Assembly: GCF_001428485.1 (NCBI RefSeq)
Contig: NZ_LMHS01000001.1
Coordinates: 372,404-436,403 of the forward strand
Direction: 5' to 3'
DNA: 64,000 nucleotides
Source of the DNA: Microbacterium sp. Root180
GTDB lineage: Bacteria; Actinomycetota; Actinomycetes; Actinomycetales; Microbacteriaceae
The notes beneath the pieces are model-generated. The model worked only from the letters and a program-made list of their open reading frames with translations. It did not search any database and had not been told where the DNA came from. The translations under genes were made by a program, and so were the position numbers. Positions 23,292 to 31,978 of the stretch are shown here, in pieces. Position 1 is the first letter of the stretch. Each line of letters starts with the position of its first letter.

Positions 23292-25187
23292 ATGCAGTTC
23301 CACCACTACGGCTATGTCTCGGGCGAGCCGCGCATCCAAGACGCCGCCGGCACCGGCATCGACCGCCCGACCGAGCTTCCCGACGAGATGGACGTGCTCA
23401 TCGTCGGCTCGGGTCCCGCCGGCATGCTCCTGGCCGCTCAGCTCGCGCAGTTCCCCGACGTCACCACGCGCATCGTCGAGCGCCGCGACGGCCGGCTCGT
23501 GCTCGGGCAGGCGGACGGCATCCAGCCCCGCAGTGTCGAGACCTTCCAGGCCTTCGGCTTCGCCGAGCGCATCGTCGCCGAGGCCTACAACATCGCCTAC
23601 ATGAACTTCTGGGGCCCCGATCCCGAGAATCCGCGCGACATCGTGCGCACCGCCCGCACCGAGGACTACGCGTTCAAGATCAGCGAGTTCCCCCATCTCA
23701 TCGTCAACCAGGCGCGCGTGCTCGACTACTTCGCCGAGGCGGCCGCGCACGGTCCCGGGCGCATCGTGCCCGATTACGGCATCGAGTTCGTCGGTCTCAC
23801 CGTGCACGACGCGGGGGAGTATCCGGTCGAGGTCCGGCTGCGGCACACCGCGGGCGAGCGCGCCGGCGAGGAGCGGACGGTGCGCGCGAAGTACGTCGCC
23901 GGATGCGACGGTGCGCGCAGCGGCGTGCGCGAGGCGATCGGGCGCACGCACGTCGGCGATTTCGCTGCGCACGCGTGGGGCGTCATGGACGTGCTCGTGA
24001 ACACCGACTTCCCCGACTGGCGCACCAAGTGCGCGATCAACTCGACGGCGGGCAACATCCTCCACATCCCCCGCGAGGGCGGCTACCTCAGCCGCATGTA
24101 CATCGACCTCGGAGAGGTCGCGGAGGACGACGACCACCGGGTGCGTCAGACGCCGATCGAGGAGATCATCCGCCGCGCCAACGAGATCCTGCATCCCTAC
24201 ACGATCGACGTGAAGCAGGTCGCGTGGCACAGCGTGTACGAGGTCGGCCACCGCGTGACCGACCGCTTCGACGACGGCGACGACGGCCGGCCGCCGCACG
24301 TCTTCCTCACCGGCGACGCGTGTCACACGCACAGCGCCAAGGCCGGGCAGGGCATGAACGTCTCCATGCAGGACGGCTTCAACCTCGGCTGGAAGCTCGG
24401 CCACGTGCTCACCGGCCTCGCGCCCGCGTCGCTGCTCGAGACCTACTCGGCGGAGCGCCAGCCGGTCGCGCAGCAGCTCATCGACTTCGACCGCGAGTGG
24501 TCGTCCCTCATGGCGCGCAAGCCCGAGGAGATCTCCGACCCGCAGGAGCTCGCGACCTTCTACCTCGGCACCGCCGAGTTCCCCTCCGGGTTCATGACGC
24601 AGTACGGCCCGTCGATGGTCGTGACGGATGCTGCGCACCAGGCCCTCGCGGCGGGCTTCCCCCTCGGCAAGCGCTTCAAGTCCGTCGAGGTCGTGCGGGT
24701 GTGCGACGGCAATGTCGTGCACCTCGGACACCATGCGAAGGCCGATGGGCGCTGGCGTGTGTACGCCTTCGCCGACGCTGCACCTGCGGGGGAGGACTCC
24801 GCGCTCGCGGCCTGGGCGGACTGGGCGTCCTCGCAGGCTTCGCCGTTCGCGCGCCACACGCCCCCGGGTGCCGACGTCGACGCCGTGTTCGACGTCAAGG
24901 CGATCTACCAGCAGCGGTTCGAGGACGTCGACCTCACGGCCGTGCCCGACGCCTTCCTCCCGCGCACCGGCCCGCTCGGGCTCATCGACTGGGAGAAGGT
25001 CTACGCCGCCGCGCCGAGCGCGTGGAGCACCGACGACATCTTCCGCGAGCGCGAGCTGTCCCGCGACGGCGTCGTGGTCGTGGTGCGTCCCGACCAGTAC
25101 GTCGCGGCCGTCCTGCCGCTGACCGCGACCGACGAGCTGAGCGCCTTCTTCGCGGGGGCGCTGACCGACCGGAGCGCCGCGGGCTGA
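23292..25187 (+). CDS. Class A FAD monooxygenase, phenol 2-monooxygenase / 3-hydroxybenzoate 4-monooxygenase type
   Basis: 631 residues. FAD-binding motifs: VLIVGSGPAGMLLAAQLA (about 34-51), YVAGCDGARSGVREAIG (about 204-220) and LTGDACHTHSAKAGQGMN with G341-D342. The C-terminal ~180 residues match the thioredoxin-like dimerisation domain found in phenol hydroxylase and 3-hydroxybenzoate 4-hydroxylase. It would hydroxylate a phenolic acid ring using NADPH and O2. The length fits 3-hydroxybenzoate 4-hydroxylase, which yields protocatechuate. GAGGAG precedes the ATG. Regulated by the divergent IclR gene, by inference. Confidence 0.87.
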   Translation: MQFHHYGYVSGEPRIQDAAGTGIDRPTELPDEMDVLIVGSGPAGMLLAAQLAQFPDVTTRIVERRDGRLVLGQADGIQPRSVETFQAFGFAERIVAEAYNIAYMNFWGPDPENPRDIVRTARTEDYAFKISEFPHLIVNQARVLDYFAEAAAHGPGRIVPDYGIEFVGLTVHDAGEYPVEVRLRHTAGERAGEERTVRAKYVAGCDGARSGVREAIGRTHVGDFAAHAWGVMDVLVNTDFPDWRTKCAINSTAGNILHIPREGGYLSRMYIDLGEVAEDDDHRVRQTPIEEIIRRANEILHPYTIDVKQVAWHSVYEVGHRVTDRFDDGDDGRPPHVFLTGDACHTHSAKAGQGMNVSMQDGFNLGWKLGHVLTGLAPASLLETYSAERQPVAQQLIDFDREWSSLMARKPEEISDPQELATFYLGTAEFPSGFMTQYGPSMVVTDAAHQALAAGFPLGKRFKSVEVVRVCDGNVVHLGHHAKADGRWRVYAFADAAPAGEDSALAAWADWASSQASPFARHTPPGADVDAVFDVKAIYQQRFEDVDLTAVPDAFLPRTGPLGLIDWEKVYAAAPSAWSTDDIFRERELSRDGVVVVVRPDQYVAAVLPLTATDELSAFFAGALTDRSAAG

Positions 25188-25323
25188 ACCTGTCCAGCGG
25201 GGTGAACCGAGCCCTGTACGTGTACGTCGTGTATATCGGCCGACCGGCCGGCACGGGGCAGAATTGCCCCGGAAGTCATCGAACTGGGATGCCGCAGCAT
25301 CCGGAACCGACGAGGGAGTCCCC

Positions 25324-26796
25324 GTGACCGAGAACCGTGAGACCGAGCTCCTGGCGTCTGTGCCCGACGGGCTGTTCATCGGCGGCCAGTGGCGCGCGGC
25401 CGCGGAGGGGCGGACGCTGAAGGTCTACGACCCGGCGACGGGTGCCGTGGTGAAGGAGATCGCGGACGCGTCGCCCGAGGACGGCAAGGCCGCCCTCGAT
25501 GCGGCCGTCGACGCGTTCCCGGCGTGGGCGGCGACCCCGGCACGGGAGCGGGCGGAGATCCTGCGCCGTGCCTTCGACCTGCTGCAGGAGCGCAAGGAGG
25601 ACTTCGCGCTCCTCATGACGATCGAGATGGGCAAGCCGCTGGCCGAGGCGCGCGGCGAGGTCGGCTACGGCGGTGAGTTCCTGCGCTGGTTCAGCGAGGA
25701 GACCGCCCGCGTGCAGGGCCGCTACGGCGCGAACCCCGAGGGCACCGGTCGCATGATCGTGTCGCAGCATCCGGTGGGCCCGTGCTTCCTCATCACGCCG
25801 TGGAACTTCCCGCTGGCGATGGCGACCCGCAAGATCGCGCCGGCGCTCGCCGCGGGCTGCACGGTCGTGATCAAGCCGGCAGAGCTGACCCCTCTGACCA
25901 CGCTCGCCTTCGCGAAGCTGCTCGAGGACGCCGGACTCCCGAAGGGTGTCGTCAACGTCTTCACGACGTCCACGTCGGGCAAGGTGTCCGAGCCGATCAT
26001 CCGCGACCCGCGGCTGCGGAAGCTGTCGTTCACGGGCTCGACCGGCGTCGGCCAGCGGCTGCTCGAGCAGTCCGCGCAGGGGGTGCTGCGCACGTCGATG
26101 GAGCTCGGCGGCAACGCCCCGTTCGTGGTGTTCGAGGACGCCGACCTCGACAAGGCCGTCGACGGCGCGATGCTCGCGAAGTTCCGCAACATCGGCCAGG
26201 CCTGCACGGCGGCGAACCGCTTCATCGTGCAGCGGTCGGTGGCGGACGAGTTCGCGCGCCGGGTGACCGAGCGGGTGCAGGGCATGAAGATCGGCCGCGG
26301 CACCGAGGACGGCGTCGCCATCGGCCCCCTCATCAACCAGGACGCCGTCGACAAGGCCGCCTCGCTCGTGGCCGACGCCGTCTCACGCGGCGCGCAGGTG
26401 CGCACCGGCGGCAACGAGATCGACGGGGCGGGCACGTTCTACGAGCCGACCGTCGTCACCGACGTGCAGCCGGGGAGCGACATCCTCCGCGAGGAGATCT
26501 TCGGACCGGTGCTCGCGATCGTGCCGTTCGACACCGAGGACGAGGCGGTGGCGATCGCCAACGACACCGAGTACGGCCTGGTCTCGTACGTCTTCACCGA
26601 GTCCCTCACCCGCGGCCAGCGCATGATCGAGCGCCTCGAGACGGGGATGATGGGCCTCAACGTCGGCGTGGTCTCCAATGCCGCCGCCCCGTTCGGCGGC
26701 TGGAAGATGTCGGGCCTCGGCCGCGAGGGCGGCGCCGAGGGCATCCACGAGTACCTCCAGACCAAGTACACCCTCACGGCCAACCCGTTCGCTTGA
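25324..26796 (+). CDS. gabD: NAD(P)-dependent succinate-semialdehyde dehydrogenase
   Basis: 490 residues of the aldehyde dehydrogenase superfamily: FLITPWNFPLAMATRKIAPA, MELGGNAPFVVF with the general base, catalytic C294 in NIGQACTAANRF, and the C-terminal SGLGREGGAEGIHEYL typical of the succinate-semialdehyde group. It would turn the HpaI product into succinate, closing the 4-hydroxyphenylacetate route. GTG start at 25324 after GGGAG; the longer frame upstream is non-family. The 136-bp gap from the monooxygenase may hold its own promoter. Confidence 0.9.
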   Translation: MTENRETELLASVPDGLFIGGQWRAAAEGRTLKVYDPATGAVVKEIADASPEDGKAALDAAVDAFPAWAATPARERAEILRRAFDLLQERKEDFALLMTIEMGKPLAEARGEVGYGGEFLRWFSEETARVQGRYGANPEGTGRMIVSQHPVGPCFLITPWNFPLAMATRKIAPALAAGCTVVIKPAELTPLTTLAFAKLLEDAGLPKGVVNVFTTSTSGKVSEPIIRDPRLRKLSFTGSTGVGQRLLEQSAQGVLRTSMELGGNAPFVVFEDADLDKAVDGAMLAKFRNIGQACTAANRFIVQRSVADEFARRVTERVQGMKIGRGTEDGVAIGPLINQDAVDKAASLVADAVSRGAQVRTGGNEIDGAGTFYEPTVVTDVQPGSDILREEIFGPVLAIVPFDTEDEAVAIANDTEYGLVSYVFTESLTRGQRMIERLETGMMGLNVGVVSNAAAPFGGWKMSGLGREGGAEGIHEYLQTKYTLTANPFA

Positions 26797-26822
26797 CCCG
26801 CTCCGTCCGGTTCCTCAGCCGA

Positions 26823-26875
26823 CGAGTCGCCAAGACACGCCGCTTCGCGCGCCGCGTGCCGGCGTGTCTTGGCGA
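26823..26875. repeat. Palindromic element, family B copy 2
   Basis: The left arm (26823-26842) repeats the family B arm of 5032-5052, and the right arm (26860-26875) pairs over the 16-base core TCGCCAAGACACGCCG. The 17-base loop is unrelated to that of copy 1. It lies between gabD and the winged-helix gene, which run in the same direction. Confidence 0.86.
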
Positions 26876-26911
26876 GTGACCGAGGTCGGAGCCCCCGGGC
26901 ATGATGGGGGC

Positions 26912-27988
26912 ATGGATGCTGCGACGGTGCGCCGCGAGCGGCTCAGGTCGCATCGGCTGAGCGCGCCGGCTGCGACCGTCGCGCAGGCGGCGTCGCACAT
27001 GCTGGCGACGCAGGGCCAGGAGTTCTGGGGCGGCCGATGGGCGATCGCCGCACGCACGCGCGGGCGCACCACCGTGCGCGACGTGGACGCCTCGTTCGAT
27101 CGCGGCGAGATCGTGCGGTCGTGGACGATGCGCGGCACGATCCACGTCATCCCGGCGCGCGACCTCGCCTGGGTCCTCTCGATCACGGGGGAGCGGCAGG
27201 CGCGTCAGGCGGCGGCGGTGCGGAGGGCCGAGGCGATCGACGAGGCCGAGCTCTCCCGCGCCGAGGCCCTCACCCGCGCGGCCCTCGCGGGAGGCAACCG
27301 CCTCACCCGCAAAGAGCTGTTCGCCGTGCTCGAGGCCGGCGGCGTCAGCACGGCGCATCAGCGCGGCTACCACCTGCTCGTCGCGCTCTCGCTGCGTGTC
27401 GTGGTGTGCCAGGGACCGGTGGTGCCTCGCGATGCCGGCCCCACGCGCGAGCAGTACATCGTCCTCGCCGACGAATGGGTGACGGATGCCGCGTCCCCCG
27501 CCGATCCGCTCGCCGAGTTCTTCGTCCGGTACGTCGCCTCCCACGGCCCGGCCGGGGCCCGCGACTTCGCGTGGTGGTCCGGGCTCCCGCTGGGGGTGTC
27601 GCGCGCGGCCGCGGAGCAGGCATCCGAGCGCCTCACCATCGTGGGCGACGAGCCCGAGCCGCAGTACGTCGTCGCCCCGGCGCCGCGCCGGTCGCCGGCG
27701 GCCCCCGACGTCGTCGCCCTCCCGCCGTTCGAGGAGTACTACCTGTCGTACGTCGACCGGACGGTCCCGTGCGCCCCTGAGTTCCTGCGGGCGATCGGCC
27801 CGAGCATGAACGGGATCGTGCGACCGATCATCGTCGCCCGCGGAGAGGCCATCGGCGTCTGGACCCACTCGCTCGCCGTGGGGCGCCACGCGGACGACCC
27901 GATCCCCGAGCTCTTCACCGAGGGCGCCGCGTCCGCGGAAGAGGTCGCCGCCGCGCTCGACCGGTATCGCGACTTCATCACGGCGTAG
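26912..27988 (+). CDS. Winged-helix DNA-binding domain protein (AlkZ/YcaQ-like, HTH_42)
   Basis: 358 residues. The N-terminal third has QGQEFWGGRWAIAARTRG and VRSWTMRGTIHVIPARD, typical of the tandem winged-helix family that includes the DNA glycosylases AlkZ/YcaQ; many actinobacterial members are uncharacterised. The C-terminal PPFEEYYLSYVDR and EGAASAEEVAAALDRYRDF are also family-like. A DNA-repair role is possible but not shown. The ATG at 26912 follows GGGGGC. Confidence 0.82.
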   Translation: MDAATVRRERLRSHRLSAPAATVAQAASHMLATQGQEFWGGRWAIAARTRGRTTVRDVDASFDRGEIVRSWTMRGTIHVIPARDLAWVLSITGERQARQAAAVRRAEAIDEAELSRAEALTRAALAGGNRLTRKELFAVLEAGGVSTAHQRGYHLLVALSLRVVVCQGPVVPRDAGPTREQYIVLADEWVTDAASPADPLAEFFVRYVASHGPAGARDFAWWSGLPLGVSRAAAEQASERLTIVGDEPEPQYVVAPAPRRSPAAPDVVALPPFEEYYLSYVDRTVPCAPEFLRAIGPSMNGIVRPIIVARGEAIGVWTHSLAVGRHADDPIPELFTEGAASAEEVAAALDRYRDFITA

Positions 27989-28000
27989 GCCGGCGTCGAT

Positions 28001-28029
28001 TTGGCCGGGGTCGGGGCATCACGTAGACT
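28001..28029 (+). promoter_or_regulatory. Probable rplJ promoter
   Basis: TTGGCC (28001-28006) and TAGACT (28024-28029) with a 17-base spacer, immediately before the leader of the ribosomal protein operon. The match to the -10 consensus is good and to the -35 moderate. Confidence 0.5.
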
Positions 28030-28251
28030 CGTGGCAACCGAAGACCGCCGGTCATCGCCATGCGCGCAAGCGCAGGGGATCGAAGCACTGCATTTGCAGA
28101 GGCCCGCGCAGGTGTCACGAAAGATTCTCCCGAATCCCGCTCCGTGCGCTTGCGCCGGAGCTTTTTTCTTTGCCGTGACGAGAGCAGATGAGCGGATGTC
28201 GAGGTCGACGCCCCGCCACCGTGGAGCGTCTCACACACACAAGGAGTGACC
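28030..28251 (+). ncRNA. L10 leader of the rplJ-rplL mRNA
   Basis: A 222-base untranslated region precedes rplJ and contains several pairing segments (ATGCGCGCAAGCGCAG, CACTGCATTTGCAGAGG) followed by a terminator-like hairpin. This is the arrangement of the L10 leader, to which L10 with L12 binds to control its own operon. The assignment rests on position and on structured, non-coding sequence; I could not align it to the family model. Confidence 0.6.
28139..28167 (+). terminator. Terminator-like hairpin with T-run in the L10 leader
   Basis: GCTCCG and CGGAGC (28139-28144 and 28156-28161) enclose a GCGC/GCGC inner pair, followed directly by six Ts. It is the clearest intrinsic terminator shape in the window and sits 84 bases before rplJ, suggesting attenuation of the ribosomal protein operon. 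Confidence 0.65.
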
Positions 28252-28740
28252 ATGGCGCAGAAGGACGCATCGGTTGCCGAGCTCACGAAGAACTTCGAGG
28301 ACTCGAACGCCGTTCTGCTGACCGAGTACCGCGGTCTGACGGTTGCCCAGCTCAAGCAGCTGCGCAACAGCATCCGTCAGGACGCGGAATACGCCGTGGT
28401 GAAGAACACGCTGACCAAGATCGCCGCGAACAACGCGGGGATCTCGTCGCTGGACGACGACCTCAAGGGTCCGTCGGCCATCGCATTCGTGCACGGCGAC
28501 TTCGTCGCCACCGCGAAGGCTCTGCGTGACTTCGCCAAGGCCAACCCGCTTCTCGTGATCAAGGGCGGCGTTTTCGAGGGCAACTCCCTCACCGCCGACG
28601 AGGTCAACAAGTACGCCTCGCTCGAGAGCCGCGAGGTTCTGCTGGCGAAGGCTGCGGGCATGATGAAGGCGACGATGGGCAAGGCTGCCGCGACCATCGA
28701 CGCGCTTCGCGAAAAGCTCGAGACCGCCGAGGCCGCGTAA
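28252..28740 (+). CDS. rplJ: 50S ribosomal protein L10
   Basis: 162 residues: [17 protein letters not shown], then [19 protein letters not shown] and [15 protein letters not shown], all typical of L10. It anchors the L12 dimers on the ribosomal stalk. ATG at 28252 with AAGGAG six bases upstream; a GTG two codons earlier is less likely. Regulated by the leader before it. Codon choice is strongly biased, as expected for a highly expressed gene. Confidence 0.98.
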   Translation: MAQKDASVAELTKNFEDSNAVLLTEYRGLTVAQLKQLRNSIRQDAEYAVVKNTLTKIAANNAGISSLDDDLKGPSAIAFVHGDFVATAKALRDFAKANPLLVIKGGVFEGNSLTADEVNKYASLESREVLLAKAAGMMKATMGKAAATIDALREKLETAEAA

Positions 28741-28788
28741 GCGTCCGGCGATCTCTTCTCACAACCCCATCTATCTAGGAGATACATC

Positions 28789-29172
28789 ATGGCGAAGCTC
28801 ACCACTGAGGAACTGCTTCAGCAGTTCGCCGACCTGACCCTTGTCGAGCTCAGCGAGTTCGTGAAGGCGTTCGAGGAGAAGTTCGACGTCACCGCTGCTG
28901 CTCCCGTCGCCGTTGCCGGCGCCGGTGGCGCGGGTGCCGAGGCCGCTGCCGAGGAGGAGAAGGACTCGTTCGACGTCATCCTCGAGGCTGCCGGCGACAA
29001 GAAGATCCAGGTCATCAAGACCGTCCGCGAGCTCACCTCGCTGGGTCTCGGCGAGGCCAAGGCCGTCGTCGACGGTGCCCCCAAGGCCGTCCTCGAGGGC
29101 GCCAACAAGGAGGCCGCCGAGAAGGCCAAGGCCGCTCTCGAAGAGGCCGGCGCGACCGTCACCCTCAAGTAA
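28789..29172 (+). CDS. rplL: 50S ribosomal protein L7/L12
   Basis: 127 residues: an N-terminal dimerisation helix region ([20 protein letters not shown]), an Ala/Gly/Glu hinge at about 38-60, and the C-terminal factor-binding domain ([32 protein letters not shown]). It recruits translation factors to the ribosome. AGGAG lies eight bases before the ATG. Confidence 0.98.
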   Translation: MAKLTTEELLQQFADLTLVELSEFVKAFEEKFDVTAAAPVAVAGAGGAGAEAAAEEEKDSFDVILEAAGDKKIQVIKTVRELTSLGLGEAKAVVDGAPKAVLEGANKEAAEKAKAALEEAGATVTLK

Positions 29173-29199
29173 TTCCCGCCAGCTCTGCTGGTGCACGCG

Positions 29200-29227
29200 G
29201 GCCTCGGATGCTTCGGCATCCGGGGCC
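29200..29227 (+). terminator. Intrinsic terminator of rplJL
   Basis: A 12-base stem, GGCCTCGGATGC with its complement (one G-T wobble), closed by a TTCG tetraloop (29212-29215) and followed by TTCGTCGTT. It lies 27 bases after rplL and also before the stop of the convergent lacI gene. Confidence 0.8.
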
Positions 29228-29248
29228 TTCGTCGTTCCGTGGTGCGGA

Positions 29249-30286
29249 TCAGCGCCCGACGCCCACGATCGCCGAGGCCGCATCGTCGATCGCCGCGGTC
29301 GAACTGCGCACGAGGAGGGGCGAGGCCTCATAGATGCGGTGGGTCGGGGCATCCGGATCGTCCAGCTGCCACAGCAGCAGCTGCACGGCCGCGCGGCCCT
29401 GCTGATGCGGCTTCTGCTGCAGCGTCGTGAGGGAGAACATCTCGGCGTACGCGTGATCGTCGATGCCGACGACGCTCAGCTGATCGGGGACTCGGATGCC
29501 GAGCCGCCGGGCTGCGATGATCGCCCCGACGGCGACTTCGTCGCACACGCCCACGATGGCGGTCGGCCGCGTGCGCCGATCGCCGAGCAGCTCGACGGCC
29601 GCTCCGTACCCTCCGGGCATCGACACCTCCGATGAGACGTGGACCGCGGATGCCTCGAGCCCGGCGTCGCGCATGGCGGTGAGGTAGCCGTCCAGGCGCT
29701 GCTGATCCCCGTAGCTGGTGCGCCGACCGTCGGGGTCGCCGCCGACGAAGGTGATCGACCGGTGCCCCAGTCCCAGGAGGTGGTCGGTGGCTATGCGGCC
29801 GGCTGCGCGGTCGTCGATCGAGACGGCGTTGGTGCCGACGTCGTACCCGCCGACGCTCACGACCGGCTTGCCGAACTCGACGAGACGCTCGAGCTCGTGC
29901 GCGCTCGGCTCGATGCCCACCGCGATCAGTCCGTCGAACCGCTTGCGGGCGAGGAAGTGCTCGAACATCTCTCGCCGGGCGTCGGACTCGGGGGGAGCGC
30001 TGTAGAGCGCGAGGTCGTAGCGACGCTCGAGCAGCGCGTCCTGGATGCCCTCGAGGACGTGCGCGAAGAACCAGCGGTCGAAGGTGGGCATGACGACCCC
30101 GATGGTCTGGGTGCGGCCGGTGACGAGGCTGACCGCACTCGTGGTGGGGACGTAGCCCAGGGCAGCTGCGGCATCCTGCACCCGCGCCCGCGTCGCGTCG
30201 GAGACGTAGCCGGCGCCGGTGAGCGCGCGGCTCGCCGTCGACTTGGACACGCCGGCGGAGCGAGCGACGTCGGCGATGCCCGCCAT
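29249..30286 (-). CDS. LacI-family regulator of the adjacent sugar importer
   Basis: 345 residues. The helix-turn-helix and hinge are IADVARSAGVSKSTASRAL and GAGYVSDATRARVQ; the periplasmic-binding-protein-like domain follows (TIGVVMPTFDRWFFAHVLEG, FVGGDPDGRRTSYGD). The start is the ATG at 30286 with GAGGAGGG five bases upstream. It is divergent from the ABC importer operon, and matching GGAANCGGTTCC operators precede both. It probably senses the imported sugar. Confidence 0.93.
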   Translation of the reverse strand: MAGIADVARSAGVSKSTASRALTGAGYVSDATRARVQDAAAALGYVPTTSAVSLVTGRTQTIGVVMPTFDRWFFAHVLEGIQDALLERRYDLALYSAPPESDARREMFEHFLARKRFDGLIAVGIEPSAHELERLVEFGKPVVSVGGYDVGTNAVSIDDRAAGRIATDHLLGLGHRSITFVGGDPDGRRTSYGDQQRLDGYLTAMRDAGLEASAVHVSSEVSMPGGYGAAVELLGDRRTRPTAIVGVCDEVAVGAIIAARRLGIRVPDQLSVVGIDDHAYAEMFSLTTLQQKPHQQGRAAVQLLLWQLDDPDAPTHRIYEASPLLVRSSTAAIDDAASAIVGVGR

Positions 30287-30335
30287 GCAGCCCTCCTCGG
30301 CAGTCCGGCGCATCCCTCGCATCGGTGCGATATGT

Positions 30336-30347
30336 GGAACCGGTTCC
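30336..30347. promoter_or_regulatory. LacI-type operator before lacI-family gene
   Basis: GGAACCGGTTCC is a perfect 12-base palindrome with the central CG typical of LacI-family sites. It is 50 bases upstream of the regulator's start and suggests autorepression. Confidence 0.75.
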
Positions 30348-30421
30348 GGGCTCATTGTGCCGTTCTATCCCGCGGATTTCCACCTCCGCTCGCGTATTTA
30401 TCGAGTTGTGATCAACCGTGA

Positions 30422-30450
30422 TTGTGTCGAAACCGTCCATCCCCTAGCGT
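30422..30450 (+). promoter_or_regulatory. Possible promoter of the sugar importer operon
   Basis: TTGTGT (30422-30427) and TAGCGT (30445-30450) are 17 bases apart. The -10 box is weak. The operator at 30457-30468 begins seven bases after it, where it would cover the transcription start. Confidence 0.4.
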
Positions 30451-30456
30451 GAGCAT

Positions 30457-30468
30457 GGAATCGGTTCC
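30457..30468. promoter_or_regulatory. LacI-type operator before the sugar-binding protein gene
   Basis: GGAATCGGTTCC differs by one base from the perfect palindrome at 30336-30347. It lies 65 bases upstream of the binding-protein start, next to the possible promoter. Confidence 0.75.
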
Positions 30469-30532
30469 CTATGTTCCTGCAGCGGAGCCCAGGTTTTCGA
30501 CCCGCTCTGCGGAACTCAATGAGGAGGCACTA

Positions 30533-31867
30533 ATGACTGCAATGCGATCCCGCCGGCGCATGCTGGCCGCGGTCGGAGCGACCGCCATCGCGGCACTCGC
30601 TCTCGCGGGCTGCGCCGAAGGCGGCGGCGACGAAGGCGACGACGGCAACATCGAAGGTGAGACCGTCAGCATCTCGGGCGGCATCACCGGCATCGAAGCC
30701 GAGAACATGCAGAAGTCGTTCGACGCGTTCACCGAGGAGACCGGCGTCATCGTCGAGTACACCGGTGACAAGGCGTTCGAGGGCAACATCGTCACCAAGG
30801 TCCAGGGCGGCGACGCCCCCGACATCGCGATCGTCCCCCAGCCCGGCCTGCTCAAGACGCTCGTCGGAACCGGCGAGGTGAAAGAGGCCCCGGCCGAGGT
30901 CGAGTCCAACGTCGATGCGAACTGGTCGCCCGACTGGAAGGCCTACGGCACCGTCGACGACGTGTTCTACGCCGCACCCATGCTCGCGAACATCAAGGGC
31001 TACGTCTGGTACTCGCCGGCGAGCTTCGAGGAATGGGGCGTCGAGGTCCCGACGACCTGGGACGAACTGCTCGAGGTTTCGGCGACGATCGCCGACGCCA
31101 CCGGTGGCCCGTCGTGGTGCGCCGGCTTCGAGTCCGAGGCGGCGTCCGGCTGGCCGGGTACCGACTGGATCGAGGACCTCGTCCTGCGTCAGTCCGGCCC
31201 CGAGGTCTACGACCAGTGGGTGGCCAACGAGGTCAAGTTCACCGACCCCGAGATCGCGGACGCATTCGACGCGGTCGGCGAGATCCTGCTGAACACCGAG
31301 TGGGTCAACGCCGGCTACGGCGACGTCGCGAGCATCAACTCGACGGCGTTCGCGGATGTCGCGGCCAAGGTCGCCGACGGCAGCTGCCCGATGACGCACC
31401 AGGCCTCGTTCCTGTCGGCGAACTTCCTCGACGTGCAGACGGCGGACGGCGCGACGCCGGACGTCGCACCTGACGGCGACGTGTACGCCTTCGTCCTCCC
31501 CGGCTACGAGGCGGGCGCGGCGACCATCGAGGTCGGTGGCGAGTTCGTCACGGCGTTCTCGGACGACGCGGCCACGCAGGCTGTTCTCGAGTACATGTCG
31601 ACTCCCGAGTGGGCCGACTTCCGTGTCGGTCTCGGCGGCAACATCTCCGCCAACCTGAACGCCGACCCGAGCCTCGCCTCGAGCGAGTTCCTCACCGAGG
31701 CCATGACGCTGCTGCAGGACCCGAACACCACGGTCCGCTTCGACGCGTCCGACCTCATGCCGTCCACCGTCGGCGCCGGTTCGTTCTGGCGCGGCATGGT
31801 CGACTGGATCGACGGCAAGGACACCGCGACCGTGCTGAGTGACATCCAGGCCGGATACGACGACTGA
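30533..31867 (+). CDS. ABC transporter solute-binding lipoprotein, carbohydrate (family 1)
   Basis: 444 residues. The signal peptide ends in a lipobox ALALAGC, so the protein is lipid-anchored outside the membrane. The mature part has the usual binding-protein layout (GDAPDIAIVPQPGLL, GYVWYSPASFEEWGV, TWDELLEVSATIAD). It resembles alpha-glucoside and maltose-type binding proteins of actinobacteria; the sugar is not known. ATG at 30533 with AGGAGG five bases upstream. First gene of the importer operon. Confidence 0.92.
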   Translation: MTAMRSRRRMLAAVGATAIAALALAGCAEGGGDEGDDGNIEGETVSISGGITGIEAENMQKSFDAFTEETGVIVEYTGDKAFEGNIVTKVQGGDAPDIAIVPQPGLLKTLVGTGEVKEAPAEVESNVDANWSPDWKAYGTVDDVFYAAPMLANIKGYVWYSPASFEEWGVEVPTTWDELLEVSATIADATGGPSWCAGFESEAASGWPGTDWIEDLVLRQSGPEVYDQWVANEVKFTDPEIADAFDAVGEILLNTEWVNAGYGDVASINSTAFADVAAKVADGSCPMTHQASFLSANFLDVQTADGATPDVAPDGDVYAFVLPGYEAGAATIEVGGEFVTAFSDDAATQAVLEYMSTPEWADFRVGLGGNISANLNADPSLASSEFLTEAMTLLQDPNTTVRFDASDLMPSTVGAGSFWRGMVDWIDGKDTATVLSDIQAGYDD

Positions 31868-31887
31868 GTTCAGGCTCAGAGGGAGGC

Positions 31888-31913
31888 GGGCCGCTCGCCG
31901 ACGCGAGCGGCCC
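31888..31913 (+). terminator. Hairpin between binding protein and permease genes
   Basis: Arms GGGCCGCTCG (31888-31897) and CGAGCGGCCC (31904-31913) with a six-base loop, no T-run. Such intra-operon hairpins commonly keep binding-protein mRNA more abundant than permease mRNA. Confidence 0.55.
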
Positions 31914-31978
31914 GTCGGCACTCACGCGTGCCCGACCCTGATTCCATCCCAGTCCGAAGAAGCACTCGGAAGGCATCC

